From NCBI RefSeq assembly GCF_002982135.1, contig NZ_CP019982.1, positions 1-64,000 of the forward strand: a DNA stretch of 64,000 bases. The letters are read 5' to 3'. Position 1 is the first letter of the stretch, and each line of letters begins with the position of its first letter. The position numbers and the translations under genes were made by a program. The notes beneath the pieces were generated by a model. The model did no database searches. It saw nothing but the letters and a program-made list of their open reading frames with translations, and was not told where the DNA came from. The DNA comes from Pediococcus inopinatus. GTDB taxonomy: Bacteria; Bacillota; Bacilli; Lactobacillales; Lactobacillaceae. This document shows, in pieces, positions 1 through 8,526 of the stretch.

Positions 1-244
1 AGCGGCGCTTTAAGGCTAAGATGACGGTGTTGCTCAGAACCTTCGAGAATCTGATAGTGGTATTGCGCCAGCCGTAGTTAATAATCTTTTGATCATTGAT
101 AATCCCGCACTTGGGACAAGCCTTCGGCGTGTAATCCAAGTGGCCAGTTAAGCGAATAACCCCGTCTTCTCCAGTTTCACCGTCAGTAATTTTTAGGTTC
201 TCGTCAGCTATTCCTAATAATAATTTTGTAGTATCATGACACAT
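1..244 (-). CDS. ISL3-family transposase, N-terminal part (runs off window)
   Basis: About 81 codons are visible, beginning MCHDTTKLLLGIADENLKI, with a first zinc-finger cysteine pair in CPKCG and a conserved second basic patch. This matches the N-terminus of ISL3-family transposases, which carry a Zn-binding region before the DDE domain. The start ATG follows a purine-rich stretch (AGAAGGAA). The gene continues beyond the left edge, so completeness cannot be judged. Confidence 0.8.
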   Translation of the reverse strand, partial: MCHDTTKLLLGIADENLKITDGETGEDGVIRLTGHLDYTPKACPKCGIINDQKIINYGWRNTTIRFSKVLSNTVILALKRR

Positions 245-295
245 AGGGCATTTCCTTCTTTCTGAAAAATCTTCGTGGTGGTTGACTTGGATGAA

Positions 296-320
296 CGGAC
301 AGGAAATGTCCGCTTTTTTA
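296..320 (+). terminator. hairpin with T run in ISL3 leader
   Basis: CGGACA and TGTCCG pair around GGAAA and are followed by a T-rich run. It faces rightward transcription and lies inside the IS end, upstream of the transposase start. It may block read-through from outside. Confidence 0.5.
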
Positions 321-394
321 TTCTAGCCATAAATAAAAAATCTGTCATCAGTAATAGATGAAAATCTATTACCAACAACAGATATTGTAGAACC

Positions 395-751
395 ACATAT
401 TTGTAGGGGATTTGTAACTTCTAAGCAAAAACAGTTGAGGAATTATTAGTAGCATTGCAAAGCAACAGACATCGTAAGCTATTAGAAGACGGCTTGATAA
501 GTTACAGGAGTGAAATAATGCTATGTCCGTGCTCTTTAAATGAATTTAGAAATATCTAAAGCGATGAGCGATTATGGAATAAAATTATTGGCGGAAGAAA
601 CCAAAAAATGCAAGAATTGATGTACTTGGCTAACATTAGATGTAAAAAATCAATATAGCTTCTTGAAAGTAGCTATAATTCTTAACGATGTTCGGGTTCT
701 TTGGAAATCTTATTCTCTTTTTGTAGAGGTCTCGAAATCATAGCTGCTAGT
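395..751. other. intergenic remnant, no clear gene
   Basis: Between the ISL3 tip and the LysR stop. One open stretch on the plus strand (425-559, 44 codons, containing EELLVALQSNRHRKLLEDG) looks like a gene end without a start, but I do not recognise it. Nothing else is supported here. Confidence 0.3.
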
Positions 752-1639
752 TTATTGCAGCTGCTGTTTAAGTTCTGTAAACCATTTAAAATATTGTTGC
801 GCAAAATAATTTTCTTTGGCATAAATAAAATATAGATCATGGGCAATTGTCCCGCGTTCAAGCGGTAGTTGTTTAATTGTCCCAGCTGCTAACTCTTTTT
901 TGATTAATAAGCGATAAAGAAAGCTAATTCCTGATCCGGCACAGACCAATTGGCGAATTAAGGTTGGTTCAGAAATGGTAATTAACTGCTTAAAGTCATT
1001 TAAACTGATGTTTTCTTTTTGTGCCAAAGCAGTTAACAAGGTTCGTGATCCAGATCCGGGTTCGCGAATTAGCAGCGGGTAGGACGCTAATTCATTCCAA
1101 CTAACAATTTTCTTTTTTGCTAAGGGATGAGTTGGGCTGCAAATGGGAATGAATTCTTCTTGGCTGAGGATATGGTATGAAAATTTAGCTTTATTAAAAT
1201 TGCCTTCAATAATGCCAAAGTCCATTTTTCCAAGTTCGATTTGTTGTAAAATGTGTTGTGTATTTTCAGCTAAACAACTAATTTTTTGCAAATCATTTTT
1301 GAGTTGCAAAAATTCAATCAACTGACTACCAAAAACTTCACCTAATGAACGAGTGATTCCGAATTGAATCTCGTGTTTTTGGTGATCATCTTGTAAAATT
1401 TCCATTAACTGTGTTGTTTGCGAACGTATTCGGGTAAGAAAAACTGCTAATTCTTCGCCAGCAGGTGTAAGTTTCAGATAAGGCCGCTGATAATTAACTA
1501 ATTTTATTTCTAATTGGTTTTCAAGCCGTTGAATTTGTTGGGTGACAGCTGGTTGAGAAATGAAAAGCTTAGCCGCTGTTTTAGTGTAAGAAAGGGTTTC
1601 ACTTAAAATTAAAAAAGTTTGATATTCAGCAGTTATCAT
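752..1639 (-). CDS. LysR-family transcriptional regulator
   Basis: A 295-aa protein of the usual LysR size. The N-terminal winged helix-turn-helix (residues about 18-38, AAKLFISQPAVTQQIQRLE) is followed by a linker helix and a periplasmic-binding-protein-like effector domain (residues about 90-290). It is divergent from the YeiH-family transporter at 1743. LysR regulators often control such a neighbour, so it is probably the activator of that gene. The effector is unknown; homologous YeiH/LysR pairs have been linked to sulfur compounds, but that is inference. Confidence 0.9.
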   Translation of the reverse strand: MITAEYQTFLILSETLSYTKTAAKLFISQPAVTQQIQRLENQLEIKLVNYQRPYLKLTPAGEELAVFLTRIRSQTTQLMEILQDDHQKHEIQFGITRSLGEVFGSQLIEFLQLKNDLQKISCLAENTQHILQQIELGKMDFGIIEGNFNKAKFSYHILSQEEFIPICSPTHPLAKKKIVSWNELASYPLLIREPGSGSRTLLTALAQKENISLNDFKQLITISEPTLIRQLVCAGSGISFLYRLLIKKELAAGTIKQLPLERGTIAHDLYFIYAKENYFAQQYFKWFTELKQQLQ

Positions 1640-1742
1640 TGCAAGCTCCCATAAGTATTCATTATATTACTATAGCAAATAATAATTTTATTTTATGACT
1701 GATAGTTAGTATTATTAAAACATTACTTGGGAGGGAATGCTA
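1640..1742. promoter_or_regulatory. divergent LysR/yeiH control region
   Basis: An AT-rich 100-bp gap between divergent starts, containing interrupted dyads (ATAG...CTAT around 1670-1706) suited to LysR binding. GGGAGG at 1730-1735 is the ribosome binding site for the transporter and decides its start (see that entry). Confidence 0.5.
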
Positions 1743-2777
1743 GTGGAATTTTCAATAGTTTTAAAAACAAAGAGTTTTTGGTTAGCAACTGCGATGACAC
1801 TGATTTGTGCTGTAATTGGTAGTTTGTTAGCACAATTGCCATATTTTTCGTTATTTGGAGCTTTAATTATTGCTTTGATTTTAGGGATGATATTTCAAAC
1901 AGCAGGAACTTTAAAGAGTCAGGCTGGAATTGGAATTGGCTTTATTTCAAATAAATTTTTGCGTTTAGGAATTATTTTATTAGGATTTAAGCTAAATTTA
2001 ATTCAATTGGCACAAGCGGGAATTAAAACGATTCTGTTAGCGGTGGTCGTGGTTAGTGGAACGATTTGTTTGACTTATTTTATAGAAAGAAAGTTTGGAG
2101 TCGAACCAGAATTAGCTATTCTGGCAGCCAGTGGAACTGGAATTTGTGGGGCAGCAGCAGTAATGGGAATTTCCCCGCAGATAAAAGTGCCGGCAAAACA
2201 AGCTGAACGTCAACGGGAGAATGAAGTTTTAGCCGTGGCAATTGTTGCAATTATGGGAACAATTTTTACTTTTATCGACCTAGGCTTAAAACCTTTGTTA
2301 GGGTTAAATGCCACTCAGTTTGGCGTTTTTGTCGGCGGATCATTGCATGAAATAGCTCATGCCGTTGCTGCTGGCAGTGCTGCTGGTTCAATCGGTTTAG
2401 ACAATGCAATTATTACTAAGTTATCTCGTGTTTTAATGTTGGCCCCGGCAACGTTAGCCATTGGTTTCTGGTATCAAAAACACAGTCAAAAGACACAACC
2501 AGTTAGTGATAAAAAAGCTAAATTACCGATTCCTTGGTTTATGGGTGGCTTTATTTTAGCAAGTGTTTTAGGAACCTTTTTGCCATTTAGTACAGTAGCT
2601 TTAACAGCCTTGGTTAAAGTAGCTTATGTTTTTTTGGGGATGGCAATGGCAGCCTTAGGTATGAGTGTTAATTTTAGAGTTATTTTAAAAAGAGGGTTGC
2701 CGGCATTTGCTGCAGCTTTCATTTCATCAGTAATTTTGGCAATTGGAGTTTTAATTGCTAGCAAAATTTGGTTTTAA
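1743..2777 (+). CDS. YeiH/UPF0324-family putative anion exporter
   Basis: A polytopic membrane protein with about ten hydrophobic segments and the family signature ASGTGICGAAAVMGISP near residue 130, plus GGSLHEIAHAVAA in the middle. The family (Cons_hypoth698) is annotated as putative sulfate exporters; the substrate is not shown by sequence. An in-frame ATG at 1737 lies only 1-2 bases from the GGGAGG Shine-Dalgarno. The GTG at 1743 is correctly spaced and gives MEFSIVLKTKSFW, so I prefer GTG. The gene looks intact and is paired with the divergent LysR gene. Confidence 0.85.
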   Translation: MEFSIVLKTKSFWLATAMTLICAVIGSLLAQLPYFSLFGALIIALILGMIFQTAGTLKSQAGIGIGFISNKFLRLGIILLGFKLNLIQLAQAGIKTILLAVVVVSGTICLTYFIERKFGVEPELAILAASGTGICGAAAVMGISPQIKVPAKQAERQRENEVLAVAIVAIMGTIFTFIDLGLKPLLGLNATQFGVFVGGSLHEIAHAVAAGSAAGSIGLDNAIITKLSRVLMLAPATLAIGFWYQKHSQKTQPVSDKKAKLPIPWFMGGFILASVLGTFLPFSTVALTALVKVAYVFLGMAMAALGMSVNFRVILKRGLPAFAAAFISSVILAIGVLIASKIWF

Positions 2778-2842
2778 AAAAAGGCTCAGCAAGATTTTCT
2801 GGCTCTTCGTCAACTGTTGTTGGTGAATCCATATTTCGAGTT

Positions 2843-2876
2843 CTAATCACTTCGTGATTAGGGCTCTTTTTGTTTT
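2843..2876 (+). terminator. terminator at ISL3 end
   Basis: CTAATCAC and GTGATTAG pair around TTC, then GGGCTCTTTTTG. It lies just inside the ISL3 end and would stop rightward transcripts from the YeiH gene entering the element. The ISL3 copy at 6604 has a hairpin in the same place. Confidence 0.6.
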
Positions 2877-3300
2877 GATTTTGAAAACGTATAGTACTCG
2901 AGTTCTAAACCTCCAGAAGCTGCGATAGCCAAAACTGGCTCGTTTGATCGCCTTGATTTTATTATTAGAACCTTCCAAAGGACCATTTGAATAGTGTGTG
3001 GTAAAGGTGTTACGAATCTCATCATGATGGCTTTCAAGTGTTTTAATCGTGTTCTTCATTTCTTCAGAATACGTTTTGTTATTCCAAAATGCCGCATTGT
3101 AGTTATGCCAATCTTGATGTTGGACAGCTGTCCGGACGCTGTTTAAGACTTGATAAGTTTGTTCTAGTTCTGAATCCAACGATAACAGCTGATGGACAAC
3201 ATCGGTGGCAGCCATCCAGTAAGGAAAATTAGTCCACTTTTTGAATTGTTCAAAGTTAAGCTGTTCAGTTGGTACTAACAACAGCTTCCAGTAGCGCTTA
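2847..3300 (-). pseudogene. ISL3 transposase, C-terminal fragment
   Basis: Only the last ~150 residues remain, ending with the ISL3-family hallmark SNGPLEGSNNKIKAIKR (carrying the last acidic residue of the DDE triad) and a typical basic tail. The N-terminus, with its zinc finger and first aspartates, is missing; the frame is open up to the IS5 junction at 3300. Non-functional. Confidence 0.85.
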
Positions 3301-3309
3301 AGAAGCTGT

Positions 3310-3831
3310 CTAAAATCTCTTAAGTAATAGTGCTAAAAATGCTAAAACGACCATTTGCAGACTGGTGGTTAATTGACGCTCACAATTTTTCCAAAGTCGC
3401 CGACAATTCTCTAGCCAACTAAAAGATCGTTCGACTACCCAACGTTGGGGCATGACTTCGAATCGATGCAACTCATTGCGCTTCGCAACCTGCACGGTTG
3501 CGTTTAAATTACTGGCTACATCGAGCTGAAAATTAACGCCTGAATAACCACCATCAACTAAGACATTTTGAACCTGGCGTAAATGCATGGCATGTAAAGC
3601 GATCATTGCACTGGCCCCGTCTCGATCAGAGACGTTCGCTCGCGTCATGTGAATGGCCTGCGGAAAGCCATTGATATCAACTGCCAGATGGCGCTTAATC
3701 CCTGAGATTTTCTTACCAGCGTCGTAACCTTTGTTTTCAGCAGTAGCGGTGTTTTTGACGCTCTGAGCGTCAACGATAATAAAGGAAGTTAAAGCTGAAC
3801 GTCCTTGGTAAGTTCGCCGAGCAATGACAAT
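3310..3831 (-). CDS. IS5-family transposase, OrfB (frameshift product)
   Basis: Catalytic part of the transposase. It contains IIVDAQSVKNT, a KGYDAGKKISGIKRHLAVD segment with the first aspartates, DGGYSG, and the Y-(2)-R-(3)-E signature in VVERSFSWLENCRRL. It has no start of its own: the frame opens at a run of seven A on the minus strand (3837-3831, context TTTTAAAAAAATTG), where a -1 slip from OrfA gives the fused protein. Such programmed frameshifting is known in several IS groups; here it is inferred from the frames. Confidence 0.8.
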   Translation of the reverse strand: MVIARRTYQGRSALTSFIIVDAQSVKNTATAENKGYDAGKKISGIKRHLAVDINGFPQAIHMTRANVSDRDGASAMIALHAMHLRQVQNVLVDGGYSGVNFQLDVASNLNATVQVAKRNELHRFEVMPQRWVVERSFSWLENCRRLWKNCERQLTTSLQMVVLAFLALLLKRF

Positions 3832-4097
3832 TTTTTTAAAACTTGTTCCAATAAAGAATCAGCCGTAGGCTCAGCTTTAGTTGACCAAATTTTGTAATAG
3901 TTGTAAACTGACCGCCATTCTGGGAAATCACCGGGGACTTGACGCCATTGGCAACCGATTTTCAAGACATATAGGACCGCACAGAAGACCTCGTAGAGGT
4001 CATATTTTCGAGGCTTAGTTCGCTTACGAAAATTTTCTAAAGCTGGTCGAATTAATTCAAATTGTTGCCGAGTAATATTGCTGGGATAATTTTTCAT
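3789..4097 (-). CDS. IS5-family transposase, OrfA
   Basis: A 102-aa N-terminal half containing the DUF4096-type DNA-binding segment (YEVFCAVLYVLKIGCQWRQVP and FPEWRSVYNYYKIW). It runs out of frame shortly after the A7 slippage site. It is probably made both alone and as an OrfA-OrfB fusion. Confidence 0.8.
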   Translation of the reverse strand: MKNYPSNITRQQFELIRPALENFRKRTKPRKYDLYEVFCAVLYVLKIGCQWRQVPGDFPEWRSVYNYYKIWSTKAEPTADSLLEQVLKKLSLLGELTKDVQL

Positions 4098-4157
4098 AGC
4101 TTAAACTCGCTTTTTACATAGAAGTATATCAAAAACCATAGATCTTGGACAGCTTCT

Positions 4158-4475
4158 TAAACCCAAAGTGGAATATATGCCCGAGGAGTGACAAGAGATC
4201 TGGTATGACAAACGTTGCAATGGCTACCAATGCAGCTGTGTGAAACACGAAAAAGATTGCATATGCTCCCAAAGCAACGAGAATAACGGCCAATACCGTT
4301 TCCCCTGTGCAATAGATTGCGGTCCGAAAAGCCATTTACAAAAATCAGCAAGCGGATGTTGGAAGAACCAAACAAACGGTGATAATACGATTGAAATAAG
4401 CTGATCCAGCGCGACTAGGACTTGATCTATAAATTGATCAAGCTGCCAATTCATCATTTTAAATGTCTCACTCAT
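4158..4475 (-). pseudogene. small membrane protein gene, frameshifted and clipped by IS5
   Basis: ATG at 4475 behind GAGGTAAGGA gives MSETFKMMNWQLDQFIDQVL and continues to KWLFGPQSIAQG. Near 4320, at CAGGGGAAACGG, the frame breaks and the protein continues in another frame as ETVLAVILVALGAYAIFF and FVIPDLLSLLGHIFHFGF. IS5 then supplies the last residues. Stitching the two frames gives a sensible protein of about 110 aa with two or three membrane helices, so this is a real gene that has decayed. I do not know the family. Confidence 0.6.
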
Positions 4476-4518
4476 GTCCTTACCTCTATTCTCATTTTTC
4501 ACGCACTTCACGTTTCCC

Positions 4519-4580
4519 ATCGGGTCACCTATATGTTACTAATGTTTGTTGAACTTACAGGTGGTAACAATAGGGTACAT
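4519..4580 (-). other. resolvase-upstream-like region (possible res relic)
   Basis: An ungapped 57-bp match, about 70% by eye, to the complement of the region upstream of the resolvase at 54348. The best blocks are its two ends (TATATG-T-ACTAAT and ACAATAGGGTA). It suggests an old resolvase site or promoter left behind, with the resolvase gene replaced. Confidence 0.4.
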
Positions 4581-4593
4581 CATTAGTTTTACT

Positions 4594-5106
4594 GGTTCTG
4601 GTGCAAATTTTCCTTGCTGACTTGATTTTAGTATACTGGGTGCCAAGAAACGAGGGATTGCGCGCATGAATCACTTTAAGGGACGCCACTTTCAAAAGGA
4701 CATCATCTTAGTAGCCGTTGGCTACTATTTCAGATTCAGTTTCAGCTATCGTGACATCGTTGAATTGCTTCGGGATCGGGGTATCACTGTTCATCACACC
4801 ACGGTCATGCGTTGGGTTCATCACTATGGCCCCATCTTTAAGGCTCTATGGCGTCGGCATCAAACAGCTCACGCTAAAAGTTGGCGAATCGATGAGACCT
4901 ATATTCGAGTTAAAGGCCGTTGGGCCTATTTGTATCGCGCTATTGACAGTAACGGTTTGACCATGGATTTTGAGTTACGAAAACACCGCGATTATACCGC
5001 ATCCTATCACTTTTTGAAGCGTCTCTTGACGACCAATGGTCGGCCTGATCGATTAGTCACTGATCAATATCGGGCAACACTGAAAGCAGTGAAGCAAATT
5101 TATTGA
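4594..5106 (+). mobile_element. IS6-family element, 3'-truncated
   Basis: The left terminal repeat GGTTCTGGTGCAAATTTT resembles IS6/IS26/IS1216 ends. The transposase breaks off near 5100 and no right end is present. A shorter, degraded piece of a related element lies at 20677-20777 on the other strand. Confidence 0.8.
4666..5106 (+). pseudogene. IS6-family transposase, truncated
   Basis: 146 aa of the usual ~225-235. It starts MNHFKGRHFQKDIILVAVGY and shows SYRDIVELLRDRG, the first catalytic aspartate in WRIDETYIRVKGRW and the second in LVTDQYRATL. It ends abruptly after AVKQIY, before the third acidic residue. Inactive. Confidence 0.85.
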
Positions 5107-5184
5107 GCAAAATATGATAGACATTAAGTAATAAGTGTTACCCTTGAAAATGTAATGAAGAAACTATTGTGTTAGGAGGATTTT

Positions 5185-6549
5185 ATGGATAAACGTAAAA
5201 TTGTAATTGTTGGTGCTTCACATGGTGGTCATGAATCAGCAATTGAGCTGTTGGATAAATATAATGATGTAGATGTAACTGTTTATGAAGCTGGCGACTT
5301 TATTTCATTTATGTCCTGTGGTATGCAATTATACTTAGAAAATAAAGTTACGGCTGAAGATGACGTCAGAAACTTTGCTCCTGAAGATGTTGAAAAGAAG
5401 GGCGGTCATGTTTATGCCAACCATGAAGTAACCGCGATTCATCCTGAACATAAGACAGTAACAGTTAAGGATTTAACCAATAATTCTGAAGAAGAAGTTC
5501 AATATGATAAGTTAATTCTTTCATCAGGTGTAACGCCAAAGGTTTTACCAGTACCTGGCAATGATCTTAAGAATATCTATTTAATGCGTGGACGTGATTG
5601 GGCTTCTAAGTTAATGAGTGCTGTTAACAATCCAGCAATTAAGAATGTTGCTATTGTTGGTGCTGGTTATATTGGTACTGAAGCTAGTGAAGTATTTGCT
5701 AAAGCTGGCAAGCATGTAACTTTAATGGACATGATTGATCGTCCATTAGGAACTTACTTGAACCCTGAATTGCTTGATGTTTTGGAACCTACCTTTAAGA
5801 AGAATATGGACTTGAAGATGGGCGTTAAAATTGAAGGCTTCAACGGTAATGAAAAAGTTGAAAGCGTCAAGACCGATCAAGGCGATATACCAGCTGACTT
5901 GGTTGTTGTTTCAGCAGGGGTAACTCCTAATACTGATTGGATAAAGGGCACAGTTGATTTAGATCAAAGAGGCTGGATTAAGACTGATCCATACTTGAGA
6001 ACGAATGTTAAAGACGTTTACGCTATTGGAGATGCAATTTTGCCACTTTCTATTCCAGCAGGTAAGCCAATGCCAATTGCTTTAGCTACTACTGCTAGAA
6101 GAGAAGCACAATATGTGGTTGATCATATCTTTGAAGATAAGCCAGATCGCGCTTTCAAGGGTGTTATCGGTGCTTCAGCTCTTAGCGTCTTTGACTATCA
6201 CTTCGCTACTGCGGGATTAAATAAGTTTTCAGCTGCTAAGAATAAGCTTGATTATCAAACTAGCTTCTATGAAGATCATATGCGTCCAGCTTATGTCCCA
6301 GAAGCAGATAATCCTAAGGTATATGTCAGCTTAACCTTTAATCCATATACTCACCAAATCTTAGGCGGTGCTGTCCTTTCTAAGTATGATATTACTGCTC
6401 AAGGCAATGTTTTAGCTTTGGCAATTAGTCATAAGATGCGCTTGGAAGACTTGGCTGAACAAGACTTCTTCTTCCAACCAGGATTTGACCGTCAATGGAG
6501 TTTGCTTAACCTAGCTGCTCAACATGCATTAGGTATGGCAAGATTCTAA
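5185..6549 (+). CDS. nox: NADH oxidase (FAD-dependent, Nox family)
   Basis: A 454-aa flavoprotein disulfide reductase. The N-terminal FAD-binding fold has IVGASHGGHES; Cys45 in SFMSCGMQLYL is the redox-active cysteine typical of water-forming NADH oxidases and CoA-disulfide reductases. A second Rossmann motif (VGAGYIGTE, about residues 155-165) binds NADH, and YAIGDAI completes the FAD site. It probably reduces O2 to water, regenerating NAD+ and relieving oxygen stress. TAGGAGG at the right spacing sets the ATG. Codon use is smooth and rich in AAG/GAA, unlike the ragged neighbours, and both sides are IS, so it was probably acquired as a unit. Confidence 0.9.
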   Translation: MDKRKIVIVGASHGGHESAIELLDKYNDVDVTVYEAGDFISFMSCGMQLYLENKVTAEDDVRNFAPEDVEKKGGHVYANHEVTAIHPEHKTVTVKDLTNNSEEEVQYDKLILSSGVTPKVLPVPGNDLKNIYLMRGRDWASKLMSAVNNPAIKNVAIVGAGYIGTEASEVFAKAGKHVTLMDMIDRPLGTYLNPELLDVLEPTFKKNMDLKMGVKIEGFNGNEKVESVKTDQGDIPADLVVVSAGVTPNTDWIKGTVDLDQRGWIKTDPYLRTNVKDVYAIGDAILPLSIPAGKPMPIALATTARREAQYVVDHIFEDKPDRAFKGVIGASALSVFDYHFATAGLNKFSAAKNKLDYQTSFYEDHMRPAYVPEADNPKVYVSLTFNPYTHQILGGAVLSKYDITAQGNVLALAISHKMRLEDLAEQDFFFQPGFDRQWSLLNLAAQHALGMARF

Positions 6550-6645
6550 TTTAATCGTTAATAAAAATAAATTATAAAGATAAAAACTAGTCATGTTTTT
6601 AACGGCTCTTTGTCAAATGGTGTTGAAGGATAGTTTCTATCCTTT

Positions 6646-6680
6646 GGAGATCTCCTCGTGTGGGAGATCTTTTTTGTTTT
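6646..6680 (+). terminator. hairpin inside ISL3 left end
   Basis: AGATCTCC and GGGAGATCT pair around TCGTGT, followed by a run of T. It probably stops rightward transcripts, from nox or outside, from entering antisense to the transposase. Confidence 0.6.
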
Positions 6681-6779
6681 TTTATTAGTTGCGGCGTTTA
6701 ATCTGGTGTGTCGTCTGAATATCGTACTTGAAGGCATAACAAATAAGCCTACCATCGTGACGTTATTGTGGTAGATAAT

Positions 6780-8018
6780 CTAGGCAATCAGCTGGTAGAC
6801 GCGTGTGAACATATTGGCCTGATTGGAGAAGCCATAACAAGCACGTTTGAGCTCCTTGATCTTACGGTTGATGCCTTCTATCGGTCCGTTAGAGTAGGAC
6901 GATTTGGCGGCATTAATTACTCCATTAAGATTCTTTCGTAGGGTATGCATGGCCGTATCTAGGGGCGTGCCGTTAGGCTGATAGTTAGTGATGATATTCT
7001 TGAGTTCATCAGCGTGACGCCCCATCAAAGCATCGTGGAGATCGATGTAGGTTTCATAAGCTGTTTTGAAGGCCGGAAACGTATCGGTTCCAATATCAAT
7101 AGCGTTCTGTTCGGTCGAGTACTCATTCAGGCCGAAGAGGTAGCGGCTCTTTTGTGCGTCAGGGGTGGCCTTGTGGAATAGGCGCCATAGTGATTTCAGT
7201 ACTTTATATTCCCGCGAATGCTTGTCGAGTTGCTTTAAACATTGAGTGCGAATGGTATCCATCGTCCGGCCCATTAATTGAATAATGTGGAACCGATCAA
7301 TAATGAGTTCGGCGTTAGGGAATAGTTCGTGCACGAATGCCTGATAGGAGGCGTTCATGTCCATGATGACGCGTTGAACCGCGGCCCGTTCTGCGGTGCT
7401 GTACTGACTAAGAAAGAACTGTTTGATGGTTCTATTAAGGCGGTCGCTAAGTACTTTAACTGATTTGTGAGTGTCGGCGTCAATGCAAATAAACGACATG
7501 GAGCCGTGCGTGGAACGGAATTCATCAAAGCATAGATTAATCGGTAACCGGCGGCTCGCGTGTGGATGAATATTAGCCGTCAAAATACGCTGAACTGAGT
7601 TTGTCGAAATACCGGTGAGACTGGCGATAGTCTTAGCCGGGAGTGATTTACTGGCTAGCTTCAGCACATGAGTCGCTAGTCCGTGACCGATGGCGTGGTT
7701 GGTTGATACCACTGGAGTGGTGGCCGTACAAGTGCTATGGCAGTTACTACAACGCCAGCGTTGCTTGTTTAGCTCTAGAATTACGGGCCGGTCCATGGGT
7801 CCTGAAATGTGGACATGAGTGAGCTTGTGTCCGTTAGGGTGCAACGTATTGTATCCACAGCTGGGACAGCGCCTGAGTGTGTAGGTAAGCTCTGCCTGGA
7901 TGACCAAATACTTTTTGTGACCCGAGCCCCGACCATTAAATTCCTCACGAGTACCGAACACCTGAATGTTTGTGTCTGTAATTCCCAGTAATTTAAGTGT
8001 ATTATCTAGTTGAGACAT
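6780..8018 (-). CDS. ISL3-family transposase
   Basis: 412 aa, full family length. Zinc-binding pairs [14 protein letters not shown] and CSNCHS lie in the first 100 residues, then a helix-turn-helix ([15 protein letters not shown]). The DDE domain includes [31 protein letters not shown] and the terminal [19 protein letters not shown]. No frameshift or stop is seen. The sequence resembles IS1165/ISP1-type elements of lactic acid bacteria. Confidence 0.9.
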   Translation of the reverse strand: MSQLDNTLKLLGITDTNIQVFGTREEFNGRGSGHKKYLVIQAELTYTLRRCPSCGYNTLHPNGHKLTHVHISGPMDRPVILELNKQRWRCSNCHSTCTATTPVVSTNHAIGHGLATHVLKLASKSLPAKTIASLTGISTNSVQRILTANIHPHASRRLPINLCFDEFRSTHGSMSFICIDADTHKSVKVLSDRLNRTIKQFFLSQYSTAERAAVQRVIMDMNASYQAFVHELFPNAELIIDRFHIIQLMGRTMDTIRTQCLKQLDKHSREYKVLKSLWRLFHKATPDAQKSRYLFGLNEYSTEQNAIDIGTDTFPAFKTAYETYIDLHDALMGRHADELKNIITNYQPNGTPLDTAMHTLRKNLNGVINAAKSSYSNGPIEGINRKIKELKRACYGFSNQANMFTRVYQLIA

Positions 8019-8156
8019 CTATTCCTACCCCGCTTATCTTGAGTTTCGTCGCTTAAAGCATAGCACTAGGGAGGCTTAGATGCTTTTTTTGTTATCAAAA
8101 AGGGCCTAGTACTTTTGGAATGGAAATACTTTCCAACACCAAAAATTCTAGACCCC

Positions 8157-8173
8157 TAAATTTGCGATCTACC
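8157..8173 (-). repeat. solitary ISLpl1-type inverted-repeat tip
   Basis: TAAATTTGCGATCTACC differs by one base from the end of the ISLpl1-type elements at 20916 and 26763. Nothing else of that element is present, so it is a scar directly against the ISL3 end. Confidence 0.6.
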
Positions 8174-8222
8174 ACGTATGTTTAAATCAAATTTATTTTA
8201 AATATACCTTGTACAGTGAAGT

Positions 8223-8284
8223 TTACTGATTGTGTGATTTATGATAAAAGATTAATCTTTTATCATAAATCACACAATCAGTAA
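8223..8284. repeat. 62-bp perfect palindrome (par-associated)
   Basis: Two 31-base arms without spacer, left arm starting TTACTGATTGTGTGATTTAT. Each arm contains TGATTTATGAT, the same core as the repeats upstream of parA at 9345-9400. It lies 20 bp downstream of the ribbon-helix-helix gene. Probably a partition (centromere-like) binding site; it would also serve as a transcript end. Confidence 0.7.
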
Positions 8285-8304
8285 TACATAAGTTAAGCTC
8301 AATC

Positions 8305-8520
8305 TTATTTACGTTTGGCAAGGCCTTCACGAATAATTTTTTCTAAGACATCAACAATTTTTTCGTCATTCTCAAAAGCGATGCGTTTAACTTCTTTATA
8401 TGTGCTCATGCGAAGTTGAACGGTTTTAGTTCTTTCTGTTTCGAATTGGTATGGACTTTTTAGATTTTTAAGTTGTTCAGATGCCTTTTTACTAACTTTG
8501 TTTAAAAAATCTTCTGCCAT
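8305..8520 (-). CDS. small ribbon-helix-helix partition protein (ParB-like)
   Basis: 71 aa: MAEDFLNKVSKKASEQLKN followed by a RHH-type stretch (TKTVQLRMSTYKEVKRIAF...VLEKIIREGL). It lies 6 bp after parA on the same strand. Small RHH proteins are the usual centromere-binding partners of short ParA proteins in type Ib systems, and the repeats on both sides of the pair are likely its targets. It probably also represses the operon. It has no HTH or CTPase domain of a large ParB. Confidence 0.75.
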   Translation of the reverse strand: MAEDFLNKVSKKASEQLKNLKSPYQFETERTKTVQLRMSTYKEVKRIAFENDEKIVDVLEKIIREGLAKRK

Positions 8521-8526
8521 GATAAA

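Larger units (their letters stand above)
1..394 (-). mobile_element. ISL3-family element, cut by the window edge
   Basis: The end of an ISL3-type insertion sequence. On the minus strand the tip begins GGTTCTACAATATCTGTTG at 394 and runs inward through a small hairpin (ATAGAT/ATCTAT) before the transposase start. The other complete ISL3 copies in this window have the same tip design. The rest lies beyond base 1. Confidence 0.75.
2801..3300 (-). mobile_element. ISL3 fragment, truncated by IS5
   Basis: The terminal inverted repeat starts GGCTCTTCGTCAACTGTTG at 2801, followed by the 3' part of a transposase. The other half is gone at 3300, where the IS5 copy starts. No matching ISL3 sequence resumes after the IS5 at 4158, so the loss is more than a simple insertion. 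Confidence 0.8.
3301..4157 (-). mobile_element. IS5-family (IS427-type) insertion sequence
   Basis: A complete element of about 857 bp with imperfect terminal repeats, AGAAGCTGTCTAAAATCT at the left and its near complement ending GGACAGCTTCT at 4157. Two overlapping reading frames encode the transposase. It separates an ISL3 fragment from a membrane-protein gene whose last codons it replaced. Two relics of the same element occur elsewhere: a truncated copy at 59401 and an isolated tip at 63477. Confidence 0.85.
6604..8155 (-). mobile_element. complete ISL3-family insertion sequence
   Basis: About 1.55 kb with ends GGCTCTTTGTCAAATGGTG at 6604 and, on the minus strand, GGGTCTAGAATTTTTGGTGT at 8155. 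The transposase is intact. The flanks do not show an obvious 8-bp target duplication, so one side may have been rearranged. An ISLpl1-type tip abuts it at 8157. Confidence 0.85.

Noticed and set aside
8223..8284. 62-bp palindrome as an IS end or attC-like recombination site
   Set aside because: It shares its core with the parA operator repeats and no IS or integron sequence is attached, so a partition role is better supported.
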